Assembly (NCBI GenBank): GCA_949288065.1 | Contig: CASEIL010000001.1 | Coordinates: 1-64,000 of the forward strand | Source of the DNA: an uncultured Phascolarctobacterium sp. | GTDB taxonomy: Bacteria; Bacillota; Negativicutes; Acidaminococcales; Acidaminococcaceae | DNA length: 64,000 bases | Direction of reading: 5' to 3' | Shown: one piece after another, positions 8,130 to 17,258 of the stretch | Numbering within the stretch: position 1 is the stretch's first letter | Layout: each line of letters starts with the position of its first letter | The notes under the pieces: model-generated | What the model was told of the DNA's origin: nothing | What the model saw: only the letters and a program-made list of their open reading frames with translations | Databases searched by the model: none | Translations under genes and position numbers: made by a program

Positions 8130-9233
8130 GTGAAGGTTATCCTTTCGGGCGGCGGCACCGGCGGGCATATTTACCCGGCGCTGACCATTGCCGACCAGAT
8201 TAAAAAGCTGCGCCCCGACGCCGAAATTATTTTTGTCGGCACGGAGCACGGGCTGGAAAAAAATATCATCCCGCGTTACGGTTACCCCCTGCGCTATATT
8301 GAAATTGCAGGCTTCCGCCGTAGCTTAAGCCTTGATACGCTGCGCAGCTTTGCCAAGCTGTTTAAGGGTTTGGCGGGTGCCAACAGCCTTATCAGCGAGC
8401 TGAAGCCCGACCTTGTTATCGGCACGGGCGGCTATGTTTGTGGGCCGGTGGTGCTTTTGGCGGCGCTGCGCGGCATACCCACGGCGATACAGGAGCAGAA
8501 CGCCATGCCGGGCGTTACCAATAAAATTCTGGCGCGTTTTGTTAAAAAGGTGTTTTTGGGCTATCACGAGGCGGAAAAATATTTTACCGGCAAATCGCAG
8601 AAGGTTTACACCGGCAACCCTATCCGCAGTGAAATTCTTTCTAACAAGCGCAGCGAGGGCGTGGAGTTTTTCGGGCTGGACCCGGAGAAGAAAACAATTT
8701 TAGTATCCGGCGGCAGCCGCGGCGCGCAGAGCATTAATAAAGCAATGCTGTATGTGGAAGAGGCACTGAGCGGCAGGCACGATGTGCAGGTGCTGCACGC
8801 CACGGGCGAAGCCAATTACGAAGCATATATGCAGGAGCTGAACAAAAAAGGCTCCGTTGATAGTAATATAATTGTAAAGCCTTATTTGCACGATATGCCG
8901 ATGGCGCTGGCGGCGGCAGATTTGGCGGTGTTCCGCGCCGGGGCGATTGGGTTGGCGGAGCTGACGGCGAAGGGCATACCTTCCGTTTTGGTGCCTTACC
9001 CTTATGCAACGGCGAACCACCAGGAGTTTAACGCCCGCGCGGTGGAGGCAGCAGGCGCTGCCAGAGTGATTTTGGACAAGGATTTAACCGGCGAGAAGCT
9101 GCTGGAAGAAATAGAGCATTTGCTGATTAAGGACAACGTCTTGCAGCGGATGAAAAAGGCTGCCAAAAGCTTGGGACGGCCGGGCGCCGCTAAAGAAATT
9201 GCGCAGCAGGCTTTGCAGCTTGTAAAAAATTGA
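8130..9233 (+). CDS. murG: UDP-GlcNAc:lipid I N-acetylglucosaminyltransferase MurG
   Basis: 367 residues, GT28 family. Adds GlcNAc to lipid I to give lipid II at the inner face of the membrane. The N-terminal GGGTGGHIYPAL loop and the C-terminal sugar-nucleotide-binding region with RAGAIGLAEL are clear. The start is GTG at 8130 (MKVILSGGG), one base after the murD stop and 9 bases after ACGGAGG; the open frame from 8097 overlaps murD. The flippase/polymerase gene ftsW, usually found between murD and murG, is absent. Confidence 0.97.
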   Translation: MKVILSGGGTGGHIYPALTIADQIKKLRPDAEIIFVGTEHGLEKNIIPRYGYPLRYIEIAGFRRSLSLDTLRSFAKLFKGLAGANSLISELKPDLVIGTGGYVCGPVVLLAALRGIPTAIQEQNAMPGVTNKILARFVKKVFLGYHEAEKYFTGKSQKVYTGNPIRSEILSNKRSEGVEFFGLDPEKKTILVSGGSRGAQSINKAMLYVEEALSGRHDVQVLHATGEANYEAYMQELNKKGSVDSNIIVKPYLHDMPMALAAADLAVFRAGAIGLAELTAKGIPSVLVPYPYATANHQEFNARAVEAAGAARVILDKDLTGEKLLEEIEHLLIKDNVLQRMKKAAKSLGRPGAAKEIAQQALQLVKN

Positions 9234-9248
9234 GCGGGGAGGATTTGA

Positions 9249-10637
9249 ATGCTTTCGGGAATACACAACATTCATTTTATCGGTATCGGCGGCGCAGGTA
9301 TGAGCGCACTGGCGCATGTGCTGTGCGAGCGCGGCTTTCACGTTACCGGCTCGGATAAAAATGCAGGCGGCGTGTGCGATAAGCTGCGCGCCTTGGGCGC
9401 TGTGGTTTATGCAGGGCACAGGGCGGAGCAGGTTGCAGGCAGCGACGCTGTGGTAATTTCTTCGGCCATCCATTCGGATAACTGCGAGCTGGTGGCTGCT
9501 AAAGAGCAGGGCATACGCATTATGCACCGCAGCGACGTGCTGGCGGAGCTGCTTAACCATGCCGACGGCGTGGCAGTGGCAGGCGCGCACGGCAAAACCA
9601 CTACCAGCGCCATGCTTAGCTGCATTGCGGCGGAAGGCGGCATCGACCCGACGATTGTTATCGGCGGCGAGGTTACCAGCTTGGGCGGTAATGCCCGCAG
9701 CGGCAGCGGCAGGTTTGTAATTGCCGAGGCCGATGAGAGCGACGGCTCGTTTTTAAAATTTTATCCGCTTTATGCGGTGATTACCAATATTGAAAATGAC
9801 CACATGGACCACTACGGCAGCGAGGAAAATATTTACGCCGCCTTTAAGCAGTTTGTGGGCAGCGTAAGGCCCGGCGGCGCAGTGGTGCTGTGCATGGATA
9901 ACCCCAAGCTGCGCAGGCTGGCGGGCGAAACCGCAACGCGCGTTATAAGCTACGGCATTGATAACGAGGACGCGGACTATGTGGCGAGGGATGTGTGCTA
10001 CCACACCGGCGGCACGGATTATAAGGTTTATAAAAACGGCAGCCTGTTTGCCGAGGTGCATTTAATTGTGCCGGGCAGGCATAACGTGCTGAATTCGCTG
10101 GGCGCTTTGGTGTGCGCGGTGGAGATGGGCATTAAACTGGACGCCATTTTGAGCGCGCTGCAAAAATTTACCGGTGCGCACCGCCGCTTTGAAACTAAAG
10201 GGCGCGCCGGAGGCGTGTGGGTTGTGGATGATTACGCTCACCACCCGACAGAAATTGGCGTTACGCTTAAGGCGGCGCTGCAAACGAAGCCGGAACGCCT
10301 AATCTGCGTGTTTCAGCCGCACCGCTACACGCGCACGCAGCTGTTGTTTGACGAGTTTTGCGCCTGCTTTAAGGGCTGCAGCAAGCTGTATGTAACGGAT
10401 ATTTACGCGGCAAGCGAGGACCCGATTGAGGGCGTGGACAGCAAGCGCCTTGCCGAAGGGATAAAAAAAGTATCGGGCGTGGATGTGGAATACATTGCTT
10501 CGATGCAGGATATTGAAAAGCTGCTGGCAGAAACCGCCCGTCCCGGTGATTTAATTATGACCATCGGCGCAGGCGATGTGTATAAAATTGGCGAAGCATT
10601 AGTAAGGGATTTGCAAAGGAGCAGGGAAAATGGTTAA
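9249..10637 (+). CDS. murC: UDP-N-acetylmuramate--L-alanine ligase MurC
   Basis: 462 residues. First Mur ligase, adding L-alanine to UDP-MurNAc. Motifs: HFIGIGGAGMSALA at the N-terminus, VAGAHGKTTTSAML (P-loop) near residue 110, NIENDHMDHY, and DDYAHHPTEI plus FQPHRYTRT in the C-terminal domain. Good GGGGAGG ribosome binding site. It overlaps ddl by eight bases, indicating coupled translation. Confidence 0.97.
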   Translation: MLSGIHNIHFIGIGGAGMSALAHVLCERGFHVTGSDKNAGGVCDKLRALGAVVYAGHRAEQVAGSDAVVISSAIHSDNCELVAAKEQGIRIMHRSDVLAELLNHADGVAVAGAHGKTTTSAMLSCIAAEGGIDPTIVIGGEVTSLGGNARSGSGRFVIAEADESDGSFLKFYPLYAVITNIENDHMDHYGSEENIYAAFKQFVGSVRPGGAVVLCMDNPKLRRLAGETATRVISYGIDNEDADYVARDVCYHTGGTDYKVYKNGSLFAEVHLIVPGRHNVLNSLGALVCAVEMGIKLDAILSALQKFTGAHRRFETKGRAGGVWVVDDYAHHPTEIGVTLKAALQTKPERLICVFQPHRYTRTQLLFDEFCACFKGCSKLYVTDIYAASEDPIEGVDSKRLAEGIKKVSGVDVEYIASMQDIEKLLAETARPGDLIMTIGAGDVYKIGEALVRDLQRSRENG

Positions 10638-11574
10638 TAAAAATCAGGTAGTTGCAGTTGTAATGGGCGGCCCGTCCGCAGAAAGGGAAGTATCCTTAAA
10701 CACCGGCGCGGCTATTGCAAGCGCCTTAAGGGAAGCAGGCTATACCAACGTGGTTGAGCTTGACCTTGACCCGCATAATTTTGCTGCGCAGCTGGCAGAA
10801 TGCAAGGCAGAGGTTGTGTTTAACGCTGTACACGGCCTGTACGGCGAGGACGGCCGTTTGCAGACGCTGCTTGAAATTTGCAATATGCCCTACACCGGCA
10901 GCGGCATGGTAGCAAGCGTGGTGTGCATGGACAAGGTGCTGACCAAACGCATGCTGCGCGACGCAGGCGTACCGACGCCGAAATGCCTGATTTTAAATAG
11001 CGGCGACGCTGATATTAAAGAACAGATTATGCAGACTTTTACCCTGCCGGTAGTTATTAAACCTGCCAGCCAGGGCTCCAGCATCGGCGTGGAAATTGTT
11101 AAGGAAGAAGCGCAGCTTGACGAAGCGCTGGCAAGCGCCTTTAAATATTCGCGCGATATTCTGGCAGAAGAATTTATTGCCGGTAAAGAGCTTACCGTTG
11201 CCATGATGCAAAAAGATGGTGAGGTTGTAGCGCTGCCGGTTATTCATATCGCCCCGCATTCCGGCACTTACGATTACCATTCTAAATACACCAAGGGCGC
11301 AACGGAATACATCTGCCCGGCAGATTTGGATGAAAAAACCACCAAAAAAGTGCAGGAAATTGCCAAACACGCTTACCGCGTACTGGGCTGCAGCGGCGTG
11401 GCGCGTGCCGATGTTATGCTGGACGAAGCAGGTAACGGCTATGTGCTTGAAATTAACACCGTGCCCGGCATGACGGCAACCAGCCTTGTGCCGAAGGCAG
11501 CAGCCGCTGTTGGCATGAGCTTCCCCGAACTTTGCGATATTATTTTGCAGTCCGCATCACTTGATAATAAATAA
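10630..11574 (+). CDS. ddl: D-alanine--D-alanine ligase
   Basis: 314 residues, ATP-grasp enzyme that makes the D-Ala-D-Ala used by MurF. The N-terminal MGGPSAEREVSLNTG, the HGLYGEDG loop, KPASQGSSIGVE and the C-terminal EINTVPGMTATSL (Mg-binding E and N) are all present. The short length matches the DdlB type. It directly follows murC where many bacteria have murB. Confidence 0.96.
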   Translation: MVNKNQVVAVVMGGPSAEREVSLNTGAAIASALREAGYTNVVELDLDPHNFAAQLAECKAEVVFNAVHGLYGEDGRLQTLLEICNMPYTGSGMVASVVCMDKVLTKRMLRDAGVPTPKCLILNSGDADIKEQIMQTFTLPVVIKPASQGSSIGVEIVKEEAQLDEALASAFKYSRDILAEEFIAGKELTVAMMQKDGEVVALPVIHIAPHSGTYDYHSKYTKGATEYICPADLDEKTTKKVQEIAKHAYRVLGCSGVARADVMLDEAGNGYVLEINTVPGMTATSLVPKAAAAVGMSFPELCDIILQSASLDNK

Positions 11575-11606
11575 TTTAAGTTGTTAATTTAAAGAGGTGT
11601 AAAAAG

Positions 11607-12374
11607 GTGCAGTCGACACGCGAACGATTAAGAGCAAACCGTAAAAAGCGGCGCTTGCGCCTTTTGCGCCTGTTTTTTATTGCCGCTGTTATTATTGGCG
11701 CGCTGTTTGGCGCATGGCGCTGGGCAACCGCGCCCGGCACAGCCTTTGGCAGCATTGTTATTGAAGGCACGGATAAGCTGACGCAGGAGGATATTTTAAC
11801 CATGTGCGGCACTAAGCCGCCGGTTAATTTGTTTGTGGTGCGCCCTTCTGTTGTGGAAACCGCCATTACCGGCGATGTGCGCTTTGAAAAGGCCGAAACC
11901 GAATACCGCTGGCCGGGCGTTTTGGTGGTGCGCGTAAAAGAGCGCATACCGGCGCTGTACATTGCCTGCTCGTACCACAGCTATGCGCAGGTGGATTACA
12001 ACGGCGTGGTAATGAGCGTCAGCGACGGCATTAAAGAGGCGGATGCGCCGATACTTTCGGGCGTGGTTACCGGCAACATCTTTTTTGGCGATACCATTAA
12101 GGAACAAAACGTGCTGGACATTTTGCAGTTTTTAAGCCGCCTCGATAAGGAAGTAATTAACACTATTTCGGAAATCGCCGTTGACGGCGAGGGTAACGTA
12201 AAATTTAACCTGAGCTACGGCTACCCGATACTTTTGGGCAGCGCCGCGCAGCTTAAAGACAAGCTGGACGTATTTATTACGGTCTTTAACGACATAAAAA
12301 CAAAAAATATTCGGGCGGAATATATTGACTTAACCTTCGCAAAGCCTTATATTAAGTTAAGGCAGAAAGCCTGA
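11607..12374 (+). CDS. ftsQ: Cell division protein FtsQ/DivIB
   Basis: 255 residues: a very basic N-terminus, one transmembrane helix at about residues 20-40, a POTRA domain (GSIVIEGTDKLTQEDILTMC) and a beta domain. This is the FtsQ/DivIB architecture, the scaffold of the FtsQ-FtsL-DivIC complex in the divisome. The start is GTG at 11607 behind AGAGG. Located after ddl and before DUF881, a common Firmicute arrangement. Confidence 0.92.
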   Translation: MQSTRERLRANRKKRRLRLLRLFFIAAVIIGALFGAWRWATAPGTAFGSIVIEGTDKLTQEDILTMCGTKPPVNLFVVRPSVVETAITGDVRFEKAETEYRWPGVLVVRVKERIPALYIACSYHSYAQVDYNGVVMSVSDGIKEADAPILSGVVTGNIFFGDTIKEQNVLDILQFLSRLDKEVINTISEIAVDGEGNVKFNLSYGYPILLGSAAQLKDKLDVFITVFNDIKTKNIRAEYIDLTFAKPYIKLRQKA

Positions 12375-12398
12375 TATTTTTGAAAGGACCATGAAGTT

Positions 12399-13109
12399 AT
12401 GTTCTCGAACAGACATGCAAAAATAATGCTGCTGGTAGTATTTGCCATTTTAGGCTTTATGATTGCCACGCAGATAAAAACCACAGAACGCCAAAAGACC
12501 ATTAATGTTCAGCGTGCTGAAGAGCTGACGGAACGCCTGCGCGTGGTTGAGCAGCAGCGCGACGACCTTGCTAAAGAAATGGAGCGTTTACAGGCAAGCG
12601 CAGGCAGCGATAAGGCGCTGGAAACCGAGCTGGAACGCCTGAAGGAATTTGCGGGCGAGGTGCCATTGCAGGGCAAGGGCATTCAGCTTATTTTGGACGA
12701 CAGCAAGGTAACGGCGCAGGTGGGCGAAAACCCCAACCTGTACATCATTCACGATGACGATTTGCTGCGTGTTATTAACGAGCTGCGTGCCGCCGGTGCG
12801 GAAGCCATTTCCATCAATGGCGAGCGCCTGGTATCTACCAGTGAAATCCGCTGCGCCGGGCCGACGCTTTCGGTAAACAACAACCGCAGCGCCCCGCCGT
12901 ATGTAATTCTTGCCATTGGCAACCCTTCTAATCTGGCAAGCGCCCTTAAATTAAGGGGCGGCGTGCTGGATACGTTTAAGTTTTGGGGCATTCAGGCCGA
13001 TTTAACGATGCCGGAGGTTGTAAAGGTGCCTGCGTTTAAGGGGCGCAGAACCTTTGAATACGCCGAGGCTGCGGAAGAACACGACGCTGCAAAGGATGGT
13101 GACAAATAA
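12399..13109 (+). CDS. DUF881 family membrane protein
   Basis: 236 residues: one N-terminal transmembrane helix (about residues 8-24), a coiled coil (about 30-90) and a DUF881 domain with GKGIQLILDD and the GAEAISINGERL stretch. DUF881 proteins are found beside divIB/ftsQ and the small basic protein in Firmicutes and Actinobacteria; the function is not established, but a role in division or septal wall synthesis is inferred from context. A TGAAAGGA ribosome binding site precedes the ATG. It overlaps the next gene by one base (ATAATG). Confidence 0.9.
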   Translation: MFSNRHAKIMLLVVFAILGFMIATQIKTTERQKTINVQRAEELTERLRVVEQQRDDLAKEMERLQASAGSDKALETELERLKEFAGEVPLQGKGIQLILDDSKVTAQVGENPNLYIIHDDDLLRVINELRAAGAEAISINGERLVSTSEIRCAGPTLSVNNNRSAPPYVILAIGNPSNLASALKLRGGVLDTFKFWGIQADLTMPEVVKVPAFKGRRTFEYAEAAEEHDAAKDGDK

Positions 13110-13438
13110 TGTTGTTTGCACTGGCAGGCCTTGCCATAGGCTTTTTGGCAGGGTGGTATTTTCCGTTATATTTGCCGCTGGAATACGCGCGTTTGCTTTC
13201 CGTATCTGTTATGGCGGCGTTTGACACCGTTTTTGGCGGCATCCGCTCCAGCATGGAAGGCAGGTATGACCATACCGTGTTTATTACCGGCTTTTTTACC
13301 AACGCTGTGCTGGCGGCGTTTATGTGCTATTCCGGTAATTTGCTGGGCATAGATTTATACCTGGTTGCCATTTTGATTTTTGGCGTGCGCATGTTTAATA
13401 ACCTTGCGGCAATCCGCCATTTGTTTCTTAAAAAGTAA
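13109..13438 (+). CDS. sbp: Small basic protein family (DUF1290)
   Basis: 109 residues with three to four hydrophobic segments (about 1-20, 30-45, 55-75, 80-95). It matches the small-basic-protein family encoded in division clusters between DUF881 or ftsQ and ftsA/ftsZ. The molecular role is unknown. Translationally coupled to the DUF881 gene. Despite the family name this copy is mainly hydrophobic. Confidence 0.88.
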   Translation: MLFALAGLAIGFLAGWYFPLYLPLEYARLLSVSVMAAFDTVFGGIRSSMEGRYDHTVFITGFFTNAVLAAFMCYSGNLLGIDLYLVAILIFGVRMFNNLAAIRHLFLKK

Positions 13439-13541
13439 AATATTTTTTACGGCAGGCAGGAGATTTTATTGCCTGTGTGGAATATTATCTTGATATTTTT
13501 ATTATGGAATTTACCCAATTTATAAGGGGGAATATAAAAGA

Positions 13542-14654
13542 ATGTTTGAAGAATTTGAAGAAAAGGGCATGGATAATCTTGCCAATATCAAGGTAATCGG
13601 CGTTGGCGGCGGCGGCAACAACGCTGTAAACAGAATGATTAGCGCAGGCGTAAAGGGCGTGGAGTTTATTGCCGTTAACTGCGATGCGCAGGCACTTTTG
13701 CTTTCCAAGGCGCCCACCCGCATCCAGATTGGCGAAAAGCTGACCAAAGGGCTTGGCGCGGGTGCGAACCCGGAAATCGGCGAAAAGGCCGCTGAAGAAA
13801 GCCGCGACCAGATTTTGGAAGCCTTAAAGGGCGCAGACATGGTGTTTGTAACCGCTGGCATGGGCGGCGGCACCGGCACAGGTGCAGCCCCGATTGTTGC
13901 CGAATGTGCGCGCGAGGTTGGCGCTTTAACCGTCGGCGTTGTAACCAAGCCGTTCTCCTTTGAGGGCAAACGCCGCATGAATCAGGCCGAAAACGGCATT
14001 GTAAACATTAAAGAAAAGGTTGACACCTTAATTACTATCCCTAACGACCGCTTGCTGCAGGTTATCGACAGAAGAACCTCGATGCTGGAAGCCTTTCGCA
14101 TTGCGGACGATGTGCTGCGTCAGGGCGTGCAGGGCATTTCCGATTTGATTGCGGTGCCGGGCCTTGTAAACCTGGACTTTGCCGATATTAAAACCGTTAT
14201 GTCCAACGCAGGCTCTGCTTTGATGGGCATTGGCATGGCCAAAGGCGACGACGGCGCACGCGCTGCTGCTGAGGCTGCCATTAAGAGCCCGCTGCTGGAA
14301 GCATCCATAGAAGGTGCACGCGGTGTGCTGTTTAACATTACCGGCGGCGCAGACCTGTCGCTGTTTGACGTTACCGAAGCCTCCAACATTATTACGGAAG
14401 CTGTTGACCCCGAAGCTAATATTATCTTCGGTGCTGTTATCGACGAAAACCTTAAGGATGAAATCCGCGTTACGGTTATTGCAACCGGCTTTAATAAAGA
14501 GATGCCTACCCACGGCGGCAAGGCCCCTGTTACAAGGCCGGGCGGCGGTTACACGCAGCCGCACGATAACGACGCCAAACCGCATGTCGGCGGCAGCGGC
14601 ATTATCCACAAGCATACCAACGATACGGAAATTCCGCCCTGGATTCGCGGTTAA
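13542..14654 (+). CDS. ftsZ: Cell division GTPase FtsZ
   Basis: 370 residues. Tubulin-like GTPase that builds the Z-ring. The tubulin signature [10 protein letters not shown] lies near residue 106 and the T7 loop [11 protein letters not shown] near residue 210. A short glycine/proline linker follows and the protein ends with the conserved tail peptide IPPWIRG that binds FtsA, SepF or ZipA-type partners. AAGGGGG precedes the ATG. About 100 non-coding bases upstream contain a weak stem (13453-13475) and may hold its own promoter. ftsA is not adjacent. Confidence 0.97.
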   Translation: MFEEFEEKGMDNLANIKVIGVGGGGNNAVNRMISAGVKGVEFIAVNCDAQALLLSKAPTRIQIGEKLTKGLGAGANPEIGEKAAEESRDQILEALKGADMVFVTAGMGGGTGTGAAPIVAECAREVGALTVGVVTKPFSFEGKRRMNQAENGIVNIKEKVDTLITIPNDRLLQVIDRRTSMLEAFRIADDVLRQGVQGISDLIAVPGLVNLDFADIKTVMSNAGSALMGIGMAKGDDGARAAAEAAIKSPLLEASIEGARGVLFNITGGADLSLFDVTEASNIITEAVDPEANIIFGAVIDENLKDEIRVTVIATGFNKEMPTHGGKAPVTRPGGGYTQPHDNDAKPHVGGSGIIHKHTNDTEIPPWIRG

Positions 14655-14673
14655 TTTTACAATTTAAAAGCGC

Positions 14674-14706
14674 AGAGCCCCTGCTTTAGTTAGCAGGGGC
14701 TTTTCT
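14674..14706 (+). terminator. Terminator of the dcw cluster
   Basis: AGCCCCTGCT (14676-14685) pairs perfectly with AGCAGGGGCT (14692-14701), loop of six, followed by TTTTCT. A strong rho-independent terminator ending the division cluster. Confidence 0.9.
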
Positions 14707-14743
14707 ATATTTTGGGGCTAATATTAATTAAAGGTTAAAATAA

Positions 14744-14785
14744 ACACAAGATATTGTTTCTTTTGCTTTGCGGGTATGGTATAAT
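14744..14785 (+). promoter_or_regulatory. nrdR-nrdDG promoter with NrdR box
   Basis: ACACAAGATATTGTTT (14744-14759) matches the known NrdR-box pattern ACACNATATATNGTGT closely. It overlaps the expected -35 region of an extended -10 promoter TGGTATAAT (14777-14785). NrdR binding here would repress its own gene and the linked class III reductase. Only one clear box was seen; NrdR usually binds two. Confidence 0.65.
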
Positions 14786-14823
14786 AAAATTACTTATTTA
14801 ATAATTAACGGGGAAGTGAATTT

Positions 14824-15318
14824 ATGAGATGCCCATTTTGTTCTTATCGCGACAGCAGGGTTGTTGATTCGCGTTCGGTTGACGACGGCGCTTCTATCCG
14901 CCGCAGGCGTGAATGCCCTGATTGCGGGCGCAGGTTTACCACCTACGAAAAATACGAGGAAACGCCGCTGGTTGTAAGCAAAAAGGACGGACGGCGCGAG
15001 CTGTTTGAATCGAAAAAGCTGCTGAACGGTTTAATTAAGGCTTTTGAAAAACGCCCGATTTCTTACGAAAAAATTAAGGAAATGGCAGACCATATTGAGC
15101 GCGAGCTGCGTATGCGCGGCGAATCGGAAGTGAGCAGCGAGATTATCGGCGAGCTGGTAATGAACCACTTGGAAAAGACCGACCAGATTGCCTATGTGCG
15201 TTTTGCCTCGGTATACAGGCAGTTTGCCGATGTAAACAACTTTATGCAGGAATTGCAGCGCATTATTAACAACAACGAAAATAGAGAAAGAAGTGACGCT
15301 GAGCATGGAAATTCGTAA
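14824..15318 (+). CDS. nrdR: Transcriptional repressor NrdR
   Basis: 164 residues. An N-terminal zinc ribbon (CPFC at 3-6, CPDC at about 31-34) and an ATP-cone domain (about residues 46-140) are typical of NrdR, which senses ATP/dATP and represses ribonucleotide reductase genes. A GGGGAAG ribosome binding site precedes the ATG. It overlaps nrdD by 26 bases. Confidence 0.96.
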   Translation: MRCPFCSYRDSRVVDSRSVDDGASIRRRRECPDCGRRFTTYEKYEETPLVVSKKDGRRELFESKKLLNGLIKAFEKRPISYEKIKEMADHIERELRMRGESEVSSEIIGELVMNHLEKTDQIAYVRFASVYRQFADVNNFMQELQRIINNNENRERSDAEHGNS

Positions 15319-17248
15319 ACGTGACGGGCGCGTGGTAGCGTTTGATGACAGCAAAATAACGGACGCCATTTTTAAGGCGGCAAAATCTGTCGGCGGCGCG
15401 GACCGCGAAATGGCTATGGAAATTACGCTGGAGGTTTTAAAATGCCTGAAAGCGGAAAATAACGACGTTGTAGATGTTGAGCATGTGCAGGACATCGTCG
15501 AAAAGGTGCTGATTAAAAAGGGGCACGCCAAAACGGCCAAATCCTACATTTTGTACCGTGCCAAACGCACGGATATCCGCAACGCGCGCAGCGAGCTGAT
15601 GGACACCGTGGCGGAAATTTTAAAGGAAACCGACCGCGACAATGCCAATATTTCCAACTCGCCTTCGGCAAAAATGCTGCAAATTGCTTCGGCGGCCAGC
15701 CGCGAATATTACCTGAACCGCGTGATACCGGAAGAAATGGCGGAGGCGCATAAGCGCGGCGATATTCATATTCACGACCTTGATTTTTACGGTAAAACCT
15801 TAAACTGCTTAAACATTCCGCTGGGCAGGCTGCTGCACGAGGGCTTCAACAACGGGCACGGCTATATCCGTCCGCCCAAGCGCCCGGGCAGTGCGGCAGC
15901 GCTGGCTGCGATTGTGCTGCAAAGCAATCAGAACGATATGTTCGGCGGGCAGTCCTTCGGTTTTTTTGATACCGATATGGCGGATTTTGTGGATGGCGCC
16001 GATGAGAACGAGGTGTTCCAGGCGATGGAGGCGCTGGTGTACAACTTAAACAGTATGCACTCCCGTGCCGGCGCGCAGGTGCCGTTCAGCAGCTTAAACC
16101 TTGGTTTGGACACAACCGAAAACGGGCGCAAGGTTACGCGCAATCTGTTAAAGGCTTACGGCAATGGCCTTGGGCGCGGCGAGAACCCGATTTTCCCGAA
16201 TGTTATTTTCCGCGTTAAAGAGGGCGTAAACCTTAACCCCGGCGACCCGAACTACGATTTGTTCCAGCAGGCCATCAGCGTCGCCGCAAGGCGTTTAAAC
16301 CCGACTTTTAGCTTTATGGACACTACCTTTAACCGCGATTACGGCGGGCAGGTGGCGTATATGGGCTGCCGCACGCGCGTTATATCTAACCGCCACGGCG
16401 AGGAAATTACTACCGGGCGCGGCAACCTTTCGTTTACCACCATTAACCTGCCGCGTTTGGCGATTAAGGCAGAACGCAATATAGATAAGTTTTACCAGCT
16501 GTTGGATGCGATGCTGGAGCTGGTGGCTGAGCAGCTGCTGCACCGTTACCATGTGCAGTGCAATCTGCGTGTGCGCGACCTGCCGTTTTTGATGGGGCAG
16601 GGCCTGTACATGGGCAGCGAGAAGCTGAAAAAGGACGACCGCATTGAACCGGCCATTAAAAACGGCACGCTGACGGTGGGCTTTATCGGCCTTGCCGAAA
16701 CGCTGACGGCGCTGATGGGCAAGCACCACGGCGAAAGCGAGGAGGCGCAGAAGCTGGGGCAGGAGATTATCGGCTATATGCGCAAGCGCGTGGACGAGTT
16801 TGCCGACAGGTACGATTTGAACTTTAGCCTGATTGCCACGCCGGCTGAAGGGCTGAGCGGGCGTTTTATCCGCATCGACCGCAGGGAATACGGCATTATC
16901 CCCGGAGTGACCGATAAAGCGTACTACACTAACTCCTTCCATGTGCCGGTTGGCTACCCCATCAGTGCGTTTGATAAAATGCGCATTGAAGGGCCGTACC
17001 ATAAATTTACCAATGGCGGGCATATCAGCTATGTAGAGTTTGAATCTTCGCCGGTGCATAATTTGCAGGCGGTTGAAGACGTTTTGCGCCACATGCTGGC
17101 GTGCGACTGCGGCTACTGCGGCATTAACTTCCCGATTGACTACTGCGAGGACTGCGGCTACACCGGCATTATTGATACGGATTACTGCCCGGTGTGCGAA
17201 AAGCAGCTGACGCAAATCCGCCGCCGCGCTAACTGCTGCACGGAATAG
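15293..17248 (+). CDS. nrdD: Anaerobic ribonucleoside-triphosphate reductase NrdD, lacking the glycyl-radical motif
   Basis: 651 residues. Class III reductase: an ATP-cone at about residues 1-95, then the catalytic barrel with HIHDLDFYGKTLNC, SNQNDMFGGQS and the active-site YMGCRTRV near residue 362. Near the C-terminus four cysteines (CEDC and CPVC) form the zinc site. NrdD proteins normally end with an RVxGYL glycyl-radical motif 10-20 residues after the last zinc cysteine. Here the protein ends IRRRANCCTE with no such motif, and no alternative frame supplies it. It may be inactive, rely on a separate radical domain, or be a diverged subtype. GTG at 15293 or ATG at 15305 is the start. Confidence 0.9.
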   Translation: MTLSMEIRKRDGRVVAFDDSKITDAIFKAAKSVGGADREMAMEITLEVLKCLKAENNDVVDVEHVQDIVEKVLIKKGHAKTAKSYILYRAKRTDIRNARSELMDTVAEILKETDRDNANISNSPSAKMLQIASAASREYYLNRVIPEEMAEAHKRGDIHIHDLDFYGKTLNCLNIPLGRLLHEGFNNGHGYIRPPKRPGSAAALAAIVLQSNQNDMFGGQSFGFFDTDMADFVDGADENEVFQAMEALVYNLNSMHSRAGAQVPFSSLNLGLDTTENGRKVTRNLLKAYGNGLGRGENPIFPNVIFRVKEGVNLNPGDPNYDLFQQAISVAARRLNPTFSFMDTTFNRDYGGQVAYMGCRTRVISNRHGEEITTGRGNLSFTTINLPRLAIKAERNIDKFYQLLDAMLELVAEQLLHRYHVQCNLRVRDLPFLMGQGLYMGSEKLKKDDRIEPAIKNGTLTVGFIGLAETLTALMGKHHGESEEAQKLGQEIIGYMRKRVDEFADRYDLNFSLIATPAEGLSGRFIRIDRREYGIIPGVTDKAYYTNSFHVPVGYPISAFDKMRIEGPYHKFTNGGHISYVEFESSPVHNLQAVEDVLRHMLACDCGYCGINFPIDYCEDCGYTGIIDTDYCPVCEKQLTQIRRRANCCTE

Positions 17249-17258
17249 GAGGCGCGCC

